Below, piece after piece: positions 51,733 through 61,662 of a stretch of DNA of 64,000 nucleotides. The first letter of the stretch is position 1. The number at the start of each line of letters is the position of its first letter. The stretch comes from an uncultured Candidatus Poseidoniales archaeon (GTDB lineage Archaea; Thermoplasmatota; Poseidoniia; Poseidoniales; Poseidoniaceae). The stretch covers positions 1-64,000 of the forward strand of contig CACLCM010000002.1 in NCBI GenBank assembly GCA_902605365.1. The letters run 5' to 3'. The notes under the pieces were generated by a model. The model saw only the letters and a program-made list of their open reading frames with translations, was not told the origin of the DNA and did not search any database. The position numbers and the translations under genes are program-made.

Positions 51733-53333
51733 GGCTTCGATTTGATTTGCATTCTAGTATTTCTTGAATCGATTCTGAGTTGAACTAAGCCTTCTCTCCA
51801 ACCTAATTCTGCAGAAGTTAGTTTTACTATCATTCCAGGTCGTATAGATAGCATTGTTCCATTTATTGCAGAACCAAATGCGACTACTTCGGCAACACGT
51901 TCACCGTCCCATAAGTGATATGACATCATAGACCAAGGCCTTCCATCCGCTCTCTTACCATCCCTCTTTGAACAGCACAATACAACTCCTTCGACGTTGG
52001 CCTTAGTACGAAGCATTCCCATACGAGTTAACTCGGCTTCAGATTTCTCCAAGATTGAACTATTCCCATCCAAATAGAGCCTGGGTTGTCTTCTCCAAAC
52101 CCCCGGTAATGCACCTGTGATGTAGACATAATCTTGTGGAGAATTATGCATTTCAGGATATGAGCCTGGTTGACTTTCTTCTATTGTCACCATTTTTTCA
52201 CCCGCCTGAATCATAGCACCTAGTACCGGTTCACCGTAATGATTTGGAAGTGGACCCCATGAACCCTGCAATTTTCCTTTTACATTTACGCGAGAAGGAA
52301 TTGAGGATAAAGGCTCACAGGGAAGTGTAATCTCAGGAGCCTCGTAGGGAATCTCTGCTAAAGAGCACCAGTGGCAGCCTCCTGCTTTGCCATCACATGG
52401 GTTTTCTATTGGAAGAGAATTATCCGTATCCCATGCTTTCATTTCGTCATGGACCGCCCTGTAATCTTCTGTGGAAAGGGGAGCGAGATCGACTACTTTT
52501 CTCATACCATTTGTAAGATACCAGCCTTCAATGCCGTCACAACTAGAATCATGAGTTTCACCCCACAACCACGCATAGAAGTTTAATTGAGAGTCCAAAC
52601 TCTTTGCGAACTTTCCTCCACCATCACCCATCTTGATGTCGATAATGCGTACCCTGCCATCCCATCGTAATACTAGGTCGCATTCACCTGCAGCCCATCT
52701 ATCAGGATGGTACATTCTTTGAGGCTCAGGATTGCGAGGGTCTTTGACCCAAGGCCTAGCTATTTCCCAAGCATCTTGCCAAGTTATTTCTTCACTGAAT
52801 TGGTGTATCTCGTCTTTCCATGAGACCATGCTGTTGGCCTTACTAGGCTGGGTGAAATGGGGAGGTGAGTCCCAACATGGAGCTGGAATGTCGAACTCAA
52901 AGTCTCCGCCTCCCGCCTCATAACAGGATTTCACTTCTTCTAGTTGCAAAGAAATTCCGTTTCTGAGCATTTCAGACACCAATTCAATATCGAAGTAATC
53001 ATCAAAGTTGCCATCAGACCAAAGGGCATCATCAAAAGTACTCTTTCCTTTGTCGATTGCACTTCTGGCATTCTCTTCAACAAGTCCGAATAACCAGCTT
53101 TGTAATTCTTCATACGAAGTGACAACTGGTGCTCTATGCATCAATATTGAACAGAAGGCATCTTCCACTTCAATGCCCATCACTTGGTGAGGGGAAAGTG
53201 GCCCTCTCAGGCCGATTCTGTAATTCAAAAACCACTGCTTTTCACAGCGTAAAAATGTCGTTAAGGACGAGGCTGATAAACGGCCACGCGCCCTACCTAT
53301 GGATTGAGCTTCTGGAGGAATCTGTGCTGGCAT
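51729..53333 (-). CDS. PD-(D/E)XK nuclease with OB-fold tail (paralogue)
   Basis: The protein has 534 residues. The core has G-E-C-D (Asp219), I-I-D-I-K (Asp232, Lys234) and S-Q-L-N-F-Y-A-W. Cys30, Cys313, Cys320 and Cys323 may form the metal cluster, though their spacing differs from the downstream paralogue. Both share the unusual A-W-E-I-A-R-P-W-x-x-D-P element before the nuclease motifs. An OB-fold region ends the protein. It starts 9 nt after abcE1 and overlaps the next nuclease gene, suggesting the two nucleases form a heterodimer. Confidence 0.8.
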   Translation of the reverse strand: MPAQIPPEAQSIGRARGRLSASSLTTFLRCEKQWFLNYRIGLRGPLSPHQVMGIEVEDAFCSILMHRAPVVTSYEELQSWLFGLVEENARSAIDKGKSTFDDALWSDGNFDDYFDIELVSEMLRNGISLQLEEVKSCYEAGGGDFEFDIPAPCWDSPPHFTQPSKANSMVSWKDEIHQFSEEITWQDAWEIARPWVKDPRNPEPQRMYHPDRWAAGECDLVLRWDGRVRIIDIKMGDGGGKFAKSLDSQLNFYAWLWGETHDSSCDGIEGWYLTNGMRKVVDLAPLSTEDYRAVHDEMKAWDTDNSLPIENPCDGKAGGCHWCSLAEIPYEAPEITLPCEPLSSIPSRVNVKGKLQGSWGPLPNHYGEPVLGAMIQAGEKMVTIEESQPGSYPEMHNSPQDYVYITGALPGVWRRQPRLYLDGNSSILEKSEAELTRMGMLRTKANVEGVVLCCSKRDGKRADGRPWSMMSYHLWDGERVAEVVAFGSAINGTMLSIRPGMIVKLTSAELGWREGLVQLRIDSRNTRMQIKSKP

Positions 53334-53342
53334 ATTTTAACC

Positions 53343-55112
53343 TCAAGAATCAAATGAATAATAGTCGCCTTTCTCACGCTGCTCTCTATCTTTACGACTG
53401 GAAGATTTGTTTATTCTAGGACGTTTTGAATCGTGATCTCTTCTAAATGTCACATCGACGCCGCTAAGGAAGCGATTCATTCCTGCTCGTAACTTGAATG
53501 GCCCTTCTGCCATACCATGTTTGCCACCCTCTCCCTCGAAGACTAGAAGAGAATCCGACACAATATCGATGAAGTATACATCGTGATCTATTACGAATGC
53601 AGCTCTTTCATTGGACTCCATAGTTCTTCGAATCGCTTTTGCGGCTTCCATACGTGCATTTGCATCAAGATGCGCACTTGGCTCATCAAGAAGATAGAGG
53701 TCTGCATCTTTGCCAAGACAGATTGCAATTGCTACTGCTTGGGCTTCTCCACCAGACAGGTTATTGACATCCTTAGTAAGTAAATCATCAACTCCTAAAG
53801 CGCGAATAACATTGACGTTGTACTCACCACTTCTCCAACTAGGACCAACTTCAGCATCTAACCAGGTTTGAACATTACAATCCATATCGAGGTCAATATG
53901 TTGCGGTTTGTAGGATATTGAAGCATCAGCAGTAACCCAACCTCCGTCATATTCATGCTCCCCTGCAAGGATTTTGATCATCGTAGTTTTACCGCTTCCA
54001 TTAGGACCAACTACACCCACAACTTCGGATTGGTGGACCTTTCCGTCACCAGTTTTGAGCTTGAAATCACCGAGTGACTTTTCCAGCCCCCCCCATTCAA
54101 CAACTGGATTTCCTATCTCGTTTGAACGGTCTGTATGTTTTTTGAATTTGATAGGTTTGTCTCTTATTCTGACATTTTGTTCAACCAGGAAACCGTCTAA
54201 ATACGCATTTATCGCCATTCTAGTTGTGCGAGCAGGTGTGAATATACCGAAAGCACCTTTTTTGCCATATACTATGTGGATTAAATCCGCTAATACATCG
54301 AGAACTGCTAAATCGTGTTCAATGACAATTACACGAGCCGTTTCTGCTAATTCTTGAATAATCTTTACGATTCGCATTCTCTCATAGATATCAAGGTAAG
54401 ACGATGGCTCATCGAAGAAGTACACATCTGCGTCTTTGAGTAATGTTGCACAAATTGCAACCCTCTGTAATTCACCACCAGATAATTGGTCCAAATCCCT
54501 CTCAAGAAGATGGCTTAAACCTAGTTTTTCGGCCATTTCATCGAACATTCCTCTTTCATCAACTGAAGAAAGTAATTTGCCCACTTTTCCTTTTACTGCT
54601 TTGGGAATGTGGTCTACATATTGTGGTTTTAGTGCGACTTTCACATTAGATTCGCTCACCTGGCTGAGGAAATCTCGCAATTCCCCACGAGGTAGGCTTT
54701 CAATCGCATCTTCCCACCAAACATCATCGGCTTCGAAATCTCCAAGGTTAGGAACAATTGAACCATTTAGAATGTTAAATGCGGTTGATTTACCCATTCC
54801 ATTAGGTCCAAGGATACCAACTACTGATTCTTTAGATGGAGTTGGAAGACGAAACAATCGGAAACCATTGAGAGAATATCTGTGAATCATATCAGTTTTC
54901 AGTTCAGCTGGCAAGTTGATTACAATAACAGCGTCATCTGGACAGTGCTTAGCACGAATGAAGCATGGAGGGCATGCACTTTCGAGAATACGAAATTTCT
55001 CTCCATCGAACTGGATACATTCACCACCGCATGACCCCGCCCATTTTTTGAGATAGTCAAACGCATCGCTCTTCGGCTTGCATCTATCTTCAATTAGAAC
55101 AGCAATACGCAT
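53343..55112 (-). CDS. abcE1: ABCE1/RLI ribosome-recycling ATPase with eroded Fe-S domain
   Basis: The 589-residue twin-ATPase has Walker A motifs G-P-N-G-M-G-K-S-T and G-P-N-G-S-G-K-T-T, signature motifs L-S-G-G-E-L-Q-R and L-S-G-G-E-A-Q-A, and D-E-P-S-S/A-x-L-D. It splits post-termination ribosomes. The N-terminal ferredoxin-like domain normally has eight Cys. Here only Cys11, 28, 32, 47, 50 and 57 are present, and the C-x4-C-x3-C-x3-C-P run of cluster 1 is gone. GGAGGGG precedes the ATG. Confidence 0.93.
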   Translation of the reverse strand: MRIAVLIEDRCKPKSDAFDYLKKWAGSCGGECIQFDGEKFRILESACPPCFIRAKHCPDDAVIVINLPAELKTDMIHRYSLNGFRLFRLPTPSKESVVGILGPNGMGKSTAFNILNGSIVPNLGDFEADDVWWEDAIESLPRGELRDFLSQVSESNVKVALKPQYVDHIPKAVKGKVGKLLSSVDERGMFDEMAEKLGLSHLLERDLDQLSGGELQRVAICATLLKDADVYFFDEPSSYLDIYERMRIVKIIQELAETARVIVIEHDLAVLDVLADLIHIVYGKKGAFGIFTPARTTRMAINAYLDGFLVEQNVRIRDKPIKFKKHTDRSNEIGNPVVEWGGLEKSLGDFKLKTGDGKVHQSEVVGVVGPNGSGKTTMIKILAGEHEYDGGWVTADASISYKPQHIDLDMDCNVQTWLDAEVGPSWRSGEYNVNVIRALGVDDLLTKDVNNLSGGEAQAVAIAICLGKDADLYLLDEPSAHLDANARMEAAKAIRRTMESNERAAFVIDHDVYFIDIVSDSLLVFEGEGGKHGMAEGPFKLRAGMNRFLSGVDVTFRRDHDSKRPRINKSSSRKDREQREKGDYYSFDS

Positions 55113-55172
55113 AATGAACCCCTCCTAATTGCGCTGCTAATATTATTGTTCATGAAACAGCCGGTGGTTATG

Positions 55173-55228
55173 ACGGCACGGTGCCGTTTAACAACCAAGC
55201 AGCACCTTGTCACCTTGCCATTGGCAAG
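55173..55228 (-). terminator. Two inverted repeats between uL16 and abcE1
   Basis: ACGGCAC-G-GTGCCGT (55173-55187) is flanked by further partial complementarity (TGGTT ... AACCA). CTTGCC-ATT-GGCAAG (55214-55228) forms a second hairpin 10 nt after the uL16 stop on the minus strand. The second may terminate uL16 transcription; the first could be an operator or leader element for abcE1. Confidence 0.4.
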
Positions 55229-55237
55229 TTGGTTGGA

Positions 55238-55777
55238 TTAAACTAATCCCTTGATGTGTTCGTGCCCACGAATTAGTTTGGTAGTACATGGAGTTGGGAA
55301 CTTCATGCTAGCCTTGCGTAGAGCATCCTTTGCGACTAGATAGTCAGCAGGAGTGAACTGAAGTGAGATGACACGCTGTCCGCGCTTTACACGTGCTGCA
55401 GTACCTACATTCTTTCCGAAAGCACAACGCATACCTTGCGATACACGGTCTGCACCTGCACCTGTAGCCTGCTTGTTCTCACGTAGAACGTGGTGAGGGT
55501 AGGTGTGAATGCGAAGTGCGTAGTTTTGTGCACCAGCGACTTTCCTGATTGTAGAGTTAGAGATAACACGGGCTGCTTCCAGAGCAGTGTGCCTGATTTG
55601 ACAGGACTCATCTGCGATGAGATTTAGTTCCATTAGGAACTCTCCAGTCTCCGCAGCACGGCGATTACCAGCATAGAAGTTTAGGATACGGTTGTTAGGA
55701 ACTCCACCGATATACTTGCGTCGGGTATATGCAGGGCCTTTGAGTCTGCGATACATCTTTGCGGGCTTACGTGCCAT
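55238..55777 (-). CDS. rpl10e: Ribosomal protein uL16 (archaeal L10e)
   Basis: The protein has 179 residues from M-A-R-K-P-A-K-M-Y-R. It shows the L10e core A-Y-T-R-R-K-Y-I-G-G, H-H-V-L-R-E-N-K-Q-A-T-G-A-G-A-D-R-V-S-Q-G-M-R and a C-terminal V-K-R-G-Q. GGAGGT precedes ATG 55777, so the 30 in-frame codons upstream are not translated. It sits upstream of abcE1 on the same strand. Confidence 0.96.
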   Translation of the reverse strand: MARKPAKMYRRLKGPAYTRRKYIGGVPNNRILNFYAGNRRAAETGEFLMELNLIADESCQIRHTALEAARVISNSTIRKVAGAQNYALRIHTYPHHVLRENKQATGAGADRVSQGMRCAFGKNVGTAARVKRGQRVISLQFTPADYLVAKDALRKASMKFPTPCTTKLIRGHEHIKGLV

Positions 55778-55893
55778 GCTTGATACCTCCGTGCGACTTT
55801 GCGACCAACCATCCCTATTTGACCATACCGATACATTCCCAATTTGTCCCCGTAGGGGAAAGGTCATGGATTAGGCACGCTCAGGACAGTACA

Positions 55894-57039
55894 ATGTCGG
55901 CGTGGCGAAGACTCCTAGAAGAGGAATCCGAACATCAGTGGTTGTCGTTTGTTGCATTCACTGTAATCATCATATCCGGGGCTGTGTTAATCGAATGGTC
56001 TAATGAATTATCTGGAGTTCACGAAGGTGGACAGTTGAATGTAGATGGCCAAATTGTTGATTCAGCAGGTAATGCAATTCTCTATGAAACCGAGAATGGA
56101 ATTAACATATCACTGAATGGCAAGGAAGAAGTTGCACCATATGGCACTTGCTTAGTTCAGCATGGCCACATTACATTTGCTTGCCTAGGTCAAGAAGGGT
56201 TGATCTGGTTCACAGAAGAAGAACACCCCGAAGAATGGGGTTGGATTCCAATGAGTCTTGGGCGTAATATTACTGCATCTCTATTATCTCCAAATGACTT
56301 GAATCAATTACTTGTAATAACTCAAGATGGAACATCGAATTCAATAGCTGCTATGGAAATATCAGCGGGCGATGGAGCATCTCCATCGATAACTCACGAG
56401 GGGGATATGCACCTGGAGGTTGCTACTGCTACTGAAGACGGATGGCTTGTAGGAGGCTCCTGGCAGGCTCCTGCTAATTGGTTAGGGTCAAATCCTGCAT
56501 CCCCTCCTATGTTTGAATTAGTGCTATACGTAACATGGGATGGCATAAATGCTCCATCAACTGAAATCATCCACATGGGTGATGAAGGATTTATTCATGG
56601 AATATTTGCTGCAGGAGATAGCTACATTGCAACTGGTACATCTGATACACTGAGGATAGAAAACGGAGTTGCATCATCGATGGGGATGGCTAGTTATGCT
56701 GCAATTGGTGATATGAATGGAGATGTCTGGCTATTCGGTGGCAAAGGTTCTACATCGGTAGCGATTATCTCAGAAGAAGAAATTAGTATTGAAAAATTAC
56801 CTGAGCCTCTCAGCATAATGCCAACATACGTTGTCTGTGATGAGAAAGGGCTTATTTCAATCCACGGTATTGATGGCGAAGATAAATCTGACGCCATATC
56901 TATAGACAGCAATGCTAGGAAATCTTTTCTTAGTCTAAGAGGGATTATTGACCTTGGATTTATCCTAGGATCTATCCTGATTATTGGAATGATGGGTTGG
57001 AATATTACGGACGCTATTAGAAAAGGCGAAATATTCTGA
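55894..57039 (+). CDS. Membrane-anchored beta-propeller-like protein
   Basis: About 381 residues. An N-terminal helix (W-L-S-F-V-A-F-T-V-I-I-I-S-G-A-V-L-I) acts as signal anchor. A strand-rich extracellular domain with Gly-Asn-Gly turns and propeller-like repeats follows, then a C-terminal helix (I-I-D-L-G-F-I-L-G-S-I-L-I-I-G-M-M). It is divergent from uL16. Codons before ATG 55894 overlap the uL16 leader and are excluded. Function unknown. Confidence 0.7.
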   Translation: MSAWRRLLEEESEHQWLSFVAFTVIIISGAVLIEWSNELSGVHEGGQLNVDGQIVDSAGNAILYETENGINISLNGKEEVAPYGTCLVQHGHITFACLGQEGLIWFTEEEHPEEWGWIPMSLGRNITASLLSPNDLNQLLVITQDGTSNSIAAMEISAGDGASPSITHEGDMHLEVATATEDGWLVGGSWQAPANWLGSNPASPPMFELVLYVTWDGINAPSTEIIHMGDEGFIHGIFAAGDSYIATGTSDTLRIENGVASSMGMASYAAIGDMNGDVWLFGGKGSTSVAIISEEEISIEKLPEPLSIMPTYVVCDEKGLISIHGIDGEDKSDAISIDSNARKSFLSLRGIIDLGFILGSILIIGMMGWNITDAIRKGEIF

Positions 57040-57142
57040 AGATTAACTGTCTATCCGAAGTAAAAGGCCAATCTTTGAGGGCATCATTTACGAACCCCCG
57101 TCGAAGTGGAAACACCCTAGCGCAAGCGATGGATGGGTCACG

Positions 57143-59764
57143 ATGTCGAAAAGAGGAATGATGGACCAATACATGGACATCAAAAAGGAACACCCAGATT
57201 CCGTTCTTTTCTTCCGCATGGGAGACTTCTATGAACAGTTTCATGATGACGCAGTTGTCTCTTCTGAAGTATTAGGAATCACCCTCACTAGTCGTGACAA
57301 AAAGGCCGAAGACCCAATTCCAATGGCTGGTTTCCCATGGCACGCCCTCGAAGACAACTTGAGGCAAATGTTGCAGGCGGGACACAAAGTGTGTGTCGCT
57401 GAGCAAGAAGAACAATTACGAGAAGGTGCGAAGTTGCTCGAAAGAGTGGTTACTAGAGTTTACACGCCTGGTTCTCTGTATGAAGAGAGCCTGATTGGAA
57501 CTGACGAAGTTGCAGGACTTGCTGCGATTTGCGTCAAAGCAGAAGGTGTTGGAATCGCAATCCTAGATGCTTCAACTGGACATGTGTGGACCATGGAGCA
57601 CACCGGTGATGAAAGATGGGACAGATTACTAGATGATTTGTTGCGAAGTAGTCCACGCGAAGTTATATTCTCTCCAAGAGACGCAGAGAGAGAAGAAATT
57701 CGCAAAGTTATTTCCCAATTAGACGGAGTTACTCTTTCACAGCATAATTCATCCAAACGAAAGGGAGAAAGCGCACTAAAAAATGTACTCGAAGTGGCTG
57801 ATTTAGGCCATATAGATCTTGGAGACTCCCCTCTTGCTATGGATGCTGCCGGTTTGGCTGCAGACTACTTAGCTACCATGCATGTCGTAGATTCAATCGA
57901 TGTAAAAGAAGTAGAAATAATGCAACCAGATGGAAATATGGTTCTCGACCAGACTACTTTACGAAACCTAGAATTGACTCAGACACTATCTGGAGAAAAG
58001 GAAGGTTCACTCTTAGGAGCAATCGACAGATGCAGAACTTCGATGGGTCGACGCATGCTGAAGCAATGGATACTTAGACCCCTAGCAAATAAGGAGAAAA
58101 TCGAAGAAAGGCAGGATGCAGTTGCATCATTAGCGCGCTCTTCAAGAAGATTAGATGACGTCAGAAATAGCCTTAAAGGTCTTAGAGACCTCGAGAGATT
58201 AGCAACTCAGTTATCCTACAACCGTTCAGGAGGAAGAGATATTGTTGCTATAGGATTGGCATTGGAAAGAATGCCCAAAATAAAATTATTGTGCCAGGAG
58301 ATGGATGATGAACTCCTCAACACGATATCATCTGACTTAGATATCTTAGAAATGATGCGAATCGACATTCAAGCCAACCTCAATGATGAACAACCACTAT
58401 CGCTCAGAGATGGTGGATTGATTAGGGAAGGCGTAGACTCAAAACTGGATGAATTGAGAACTGCTGCCGCTGTTGGCCATAAATGGTTCAAGGATTTAGA
58501 AATAAAAGAGCGAGCACGCCTTGAAATTCCATCACTAAAAGTCAGACATAATCGCCAGATAGGTTGGTTTATCGAAGTAACCAAGACTCACCTTTCTAAA
58601 GTTCCAGAAGAATGGAAGAGAAAACAACAGATGACCAATGGTAACCGTTACACTACTGATGATTTAGTAGAATGGGAAGACCGATTACTAACCGCTGCAT
58701 CCAAGGCTAACTCGATGGAATATAATATGTTCAGAGATCTCCGTGATAGGTGTAGAGATAATTCTCGTGCTCTAGGCTTAGTCAGTTCTAATGTAGCCCA
58801 AGTAGATGTCTTACAGTGCTTTGCAGAGGTTGCTCGAACGAGGTCTTGGACTAGACCTACTATTCACGAAGATGACCGTTTAGTCGCCAAAGGATTACGT
58901 CACCCGGTATTAGAAATTCAAACTGGTTTCGTGCCAAACGATATTCGCCTAGACAAGAAAAGGAAATTCTTACTGATAACAGGACCAAACATGGGTGGTA
59001 AATCGACTCACTTGAGGTGTGCTGCTTTACTGAGTGTTTTGGCTCAAGCGGGTTCATTCGTTCCCGCAAATAGCGCTCAAGTCGGAATGGTAGACCGTAT
59101 TTTCACAAGGGTTGGGGCATCAGATGACATTCGAAGAGGGCGCTCCACGTTCATGATGGAAATGATGGAAGTCGCTCATATTCTGAAAAGAGCAACTCCA
59201 AAATCACTTATTCTTCTAGATGAAATCGGAAGAGGCACCTCTACTTTCGACGGACTTTCAATAGCATGGTCAGTAACCGAAGACATCTGTAGTCGAATAG
59301 GAGCTAGAACATTATTCGCAACTCACTACCACCAATTGATTGGCTTAGAAGGAGATGCAGCAGGATTGGTCAATGTACATGTTCAAGTCGCTGAATCCGA
59401 TGGGGAATTGAAGTTCTTACACACTGTTGCAGATGGTCCTTGTGACGACTCTTACGGAGTACAAGTCGCAGCATTGGCGGGATTACCAAGACATGTAGTA
59501 GAGAGGTCGGGTGACCTTCTCGGATTCTTAGAGAGTCAAGCACACGGGGCAAAAGCCGGTGAAAAGGGTGCGCCGACTGCAAGAAGCGCAGGGCAAGCAT
59601 CACTGCTAGGATTTGTAGGACAACCTCAAGTTAGAATAGAAAAAGATGCATTGGGAGAGGCTGTTAAACAAGCACTATCCAATATCGACCCAGATTCTAT
59701 GAGTCCAAGAGAAGCTCATGATGCACTTTATACTTTACAAAAAATATTGGAGGGAGAAAAATGA
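57143..59764 (+). CDS. mutS: DNA mismatch-binding protein MutS
   Basis: The 873-residue MutS1 has the mismatch-reading F-x-E motif in M-G-D-F-Y-E-Q-F near residue 30. Its ATPase has G-P-N-M-G-G-K-S-T near residue 614, L-L-D-E-I-G-R-G-T-S-T-F-D-G and T-H-Y-H. It recognises mismatches and loops. It is of bacterial type and rare among archaea. The stop overlaps the mutL start (ATGA). Confidence 0.97.
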   Translation: MSKRGMMDQYMDIKKEHPDSVLFFRMGDFYEQFHDDAVVSSEVLGITLTSRDKKAEDPIPMAGFPWHALEDNLRQMLQAGHKVCVAEQEEQLREGAKLLERVVTRVYTPGSLYEESLIGTDEVAGLAAICVKAEGVGIAILDASTGHVWTMEHTGDERWDRLLDDLLRSSPREVIFSPRDAEREEIRKVISQLDGVTLSQHNSSKRKGESALKNVLEVADLGHIDLGDSPLAMDAAGLAADYLATMHVVDSIDVKEVEIMQPDGNMVLDQTTLRNLELTQTLSGEKEGSLLGAIDRCRTSMGRRMLKQWILRPLANKEKIEERQDAVASLARSSRRLDDVRNSLKGLRDLERLATQLSYNRSGGRDIVAIGLALERMPKIKLLCQEMDDELLNTISSDLDILEMMRIDIQANLNDEQPLSLRDGGLIREGVDSKLDELRTAAAVGHKWFKDLEIKERARLEIPSLKVRHNRQIGWFIEVTKTHLSKVPEEWKRKQQMTNGNRYTTDDLVEWEDRLLTAASKANSMEYNMFRDLRDRCRDNSRALGLVSSNVAQVDVLQCFAEVARTRSWTRPTIHEDDRLVAKGLRHPVLEIQTGFVPNDIRLDKKRKFLLITGPNMGGKSTHLRCAALLSVLAQAGSFVPANSAQVGMVDRIFTRVGASDDIRRGRSTFMMEMMEVAHILKRATPKSLILLDEIGRGTSTFDGLSIAWSVTEDICSRIGARTLFATHYHQLIGLEGDAAGLVNVHVQVAESDGELKFLHTVADGPCDDSYGVQVAALAGLPRHVVERSGDLLGFLESQAHGAKAGEKGAPTARSAGQASLLGFVGQPQVRIEKDALGEAVKQALSNIDPDSMSPREAHDALYTLQKILEGEK

Positions 59765-61662
59765 ACTCACCGAATAGAATTGTTCAACTCGATGACAGGA
59801 CTATCGGGCACATTGCGGCAGGCGAAGTAGTAGAAAGACCTGCACAGGTCGTTAAGGAGTTAATCGAAAATTCGATTGATGCAGGCGCTAAAAGGATCAT
59901 AGTGGACGTTGAACGCGGTGGCTTTGACCTCATGCGAATATTAGATGATGGCTCTGGAATCCACGAAGAGGATTTGCCGCTATCGCTCGACAGACATGCT
60001 ACCAGTAAATTGCGTAGCCAAGAAGACTTAGCATCAATCGGTACTTTAGGATTCAGAGGCGAAGCACTAGCCAGTATTGGTATGGTCAGCAGGCTATCCA
60101 TTTCTAGCCGTCCTGCAGGTACAGAAGGACGTAGCATAGTGATGGACAATGGCGACAAGAATAAAATTGAACCAGCAGGTATTGCAGAAGGAACTTGTAT
60201 TGAAGTATCCAATATCTTTGCAAATCAGCCCGCTAGATTAGCATTCCAAAGACGCCCTGCAACCGAGACCAGTAAAATTGTCGATGTCGTCGTTTCACAC
60301 GCTATCAGTCACCCAGAAGTCGGATTCAGATTAACAAGCGATGACAAAGTAATCCTCGAAGTACCTGCTGTAGATGAAATGGAAGACAGACTTTACGATA
60401 TTTTAGGCAGACAAGCAGGTCGCATGATTGAGATTTCATCACCACCCAGTGATGACGATGCACCAGGAGAAGAGAATTGGAGCGGATGGATATCAACTCC
60501 TGACATTACAAGAGGAAAAGGCGATGACATTCATATTTTGATAAATGGCAGGCCAGTGGCTGCTCAACCGTTTTTACAATCTATTCGAAGAGGCTACAGA
60601 ACTAGATTGATGCAAGGCAGACACCCAGTTGCTGTTTTGATGCTAAATCTTCCAGCAGATGAGGTTGATGTGAATGTTCATCCAACAAAACGTGAAGTCA
60701 GACTCAAGAACTCTTGGAGAGTTCTTGAACGACTTGACAGAGCTATCGCTTACACATTAGAATCAACCCCTACAGAACCTGAATCAAGCGGTGGCATCAC
60801 AGGAATTACATCGCTTGCACCTGAAGCAAAAGAAAGACGTACCATTGAAAAGCCGGCTTGGGCACAAACAGCACAAATTTCACTGACAGGAGAAAAACCG
60901 GTTGAAGTAAAACACGAAGACAAGCCAAGACCAGTCTCAGTCGCTGAATCTTCTCAAACAACAATAACTGGACAAGAAGCGATTGCTCCGGCTCTTTCCG
61001 TTGGAGAAAGAGAGTTACACAGACACGCCGGTTTTGATGCAGAAGATCCTGAAAACTCTGAACCACTGGGTCCTGTGATCAATGATTTGCCTGCGATGGA
61101 ACCTCTAGCACAATTTGCAGATTCGTACATCTTAGTACAGGCGGAAGAAGAGTTGTTACTGATAGACCAACATGCTCTGCATGAAAGAGTTAGATACGAA
61201 CGATTGCGCCATAATGAAAGTCTATGGCAAGCCCAAGAAAGAATAAGTTCAGTCCCACTAGAACTCGATGCAAGGCAAATTGCGAGATTAGATGCTCGTA
61301 TTGACGACCTCAATGACATGGGATTCGTGATTAATAAAAGCGCGGGAGGATATTCTATAACAAGCGCACCTGCACTCCTATCTGCTAACGATTTAGAACC
61401 ATTTATTCACGACATATTACTCGATATGAGTGAAGATGGAGCTCCTCTTGAAACCGTTGAAGAACGTAAGGACCACCTTGCGTTCCTAAATGCATGCAGA
61501 GGTGCTGTAAAGGCAAATGAAAGGTTGAACCTGGCCCAGATGAGAAGGCTACTAGACGACATGAGACGCATCCCTAATCCGTGGGCTTGCGTGCATGGAA
61601 GGCCGACTGCAATGAGGATTCCACTAAATGCATTAGACCATCACTTCGGACGTCATGGCTAA
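59761..61662 (+). CDS. mutL: DNA mismatch repair protein MutL
   Basis: The protein has 633 residues. The GHKL ATPase has I-A-A-G-E-V-V-E-R-P and E-L-I-E-N-S-I-D-A-G-A, plus L-G-F-R-G-E-A-L-A-S-I. The C-terminal domain has D-Q-H-A-L-H-E-R-V-R-Y-E, which fits the DQHA-x2-E-x4-E endonuclease motif, together with A-C-R-G-A-V-K-A-N and C-V-H-G-R-P. It probably nicks DNA, consistent with absence of MutH here. It is translationally coupled to mutS and converges on aroA with a 4-nt overlap. Confidence 0.96.
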   Translation: MNSPNRIVQLDDRTIGHIAAGEVVERPAQVVKELIENSIDAGAKRIIVDVERGGFDLMRILDDGSGIHEEDLPLSLDRHATSKLRSQEDLASIGTLGFRGEALASIGMVSRLSISSRPAGTEGRSIVMDNGDKNKIEPAGIAEGTCIEVSNIFANQPARLAFQRRPATETSKIVDVVVSHAISHPEVGFRLTSDDKVILEVPAVDEMEDRLYDILGRQAGRMIEISSPPSDDDAPGEENWSGWISTPDITRGKGDDIHILINGRPVAAQPFLQSIRRGYRTRLMQGRHPVAVLMLNLPADEVDVNVHPTKREVRLKNSWRVLERLDRAIAYTLESTPTEPESSGGITGITSLAPEAKERRTIEKPAWAQTAQISLTGEKPVEVKHEDKPRPVSVAESSQTTITGQEAIAPALSVGERELHRHAGFDAEDPENSEPLGPVINDLPAMEPLAQFADSYILVQAEEELLLIDQHALHERVRYERLRHNESLWQAQERISSVPLELDARQIARLDARIDDLNDMGFVINKSAGGYSITSAPALLSANDLEPFIHDILLDMSEDGAPLETVEERKDHLAFLNACRGAVKANERLNLAQMRRLLDDMRRIPNPWACVHGRPTAMRIPLNALDHHFGRHG

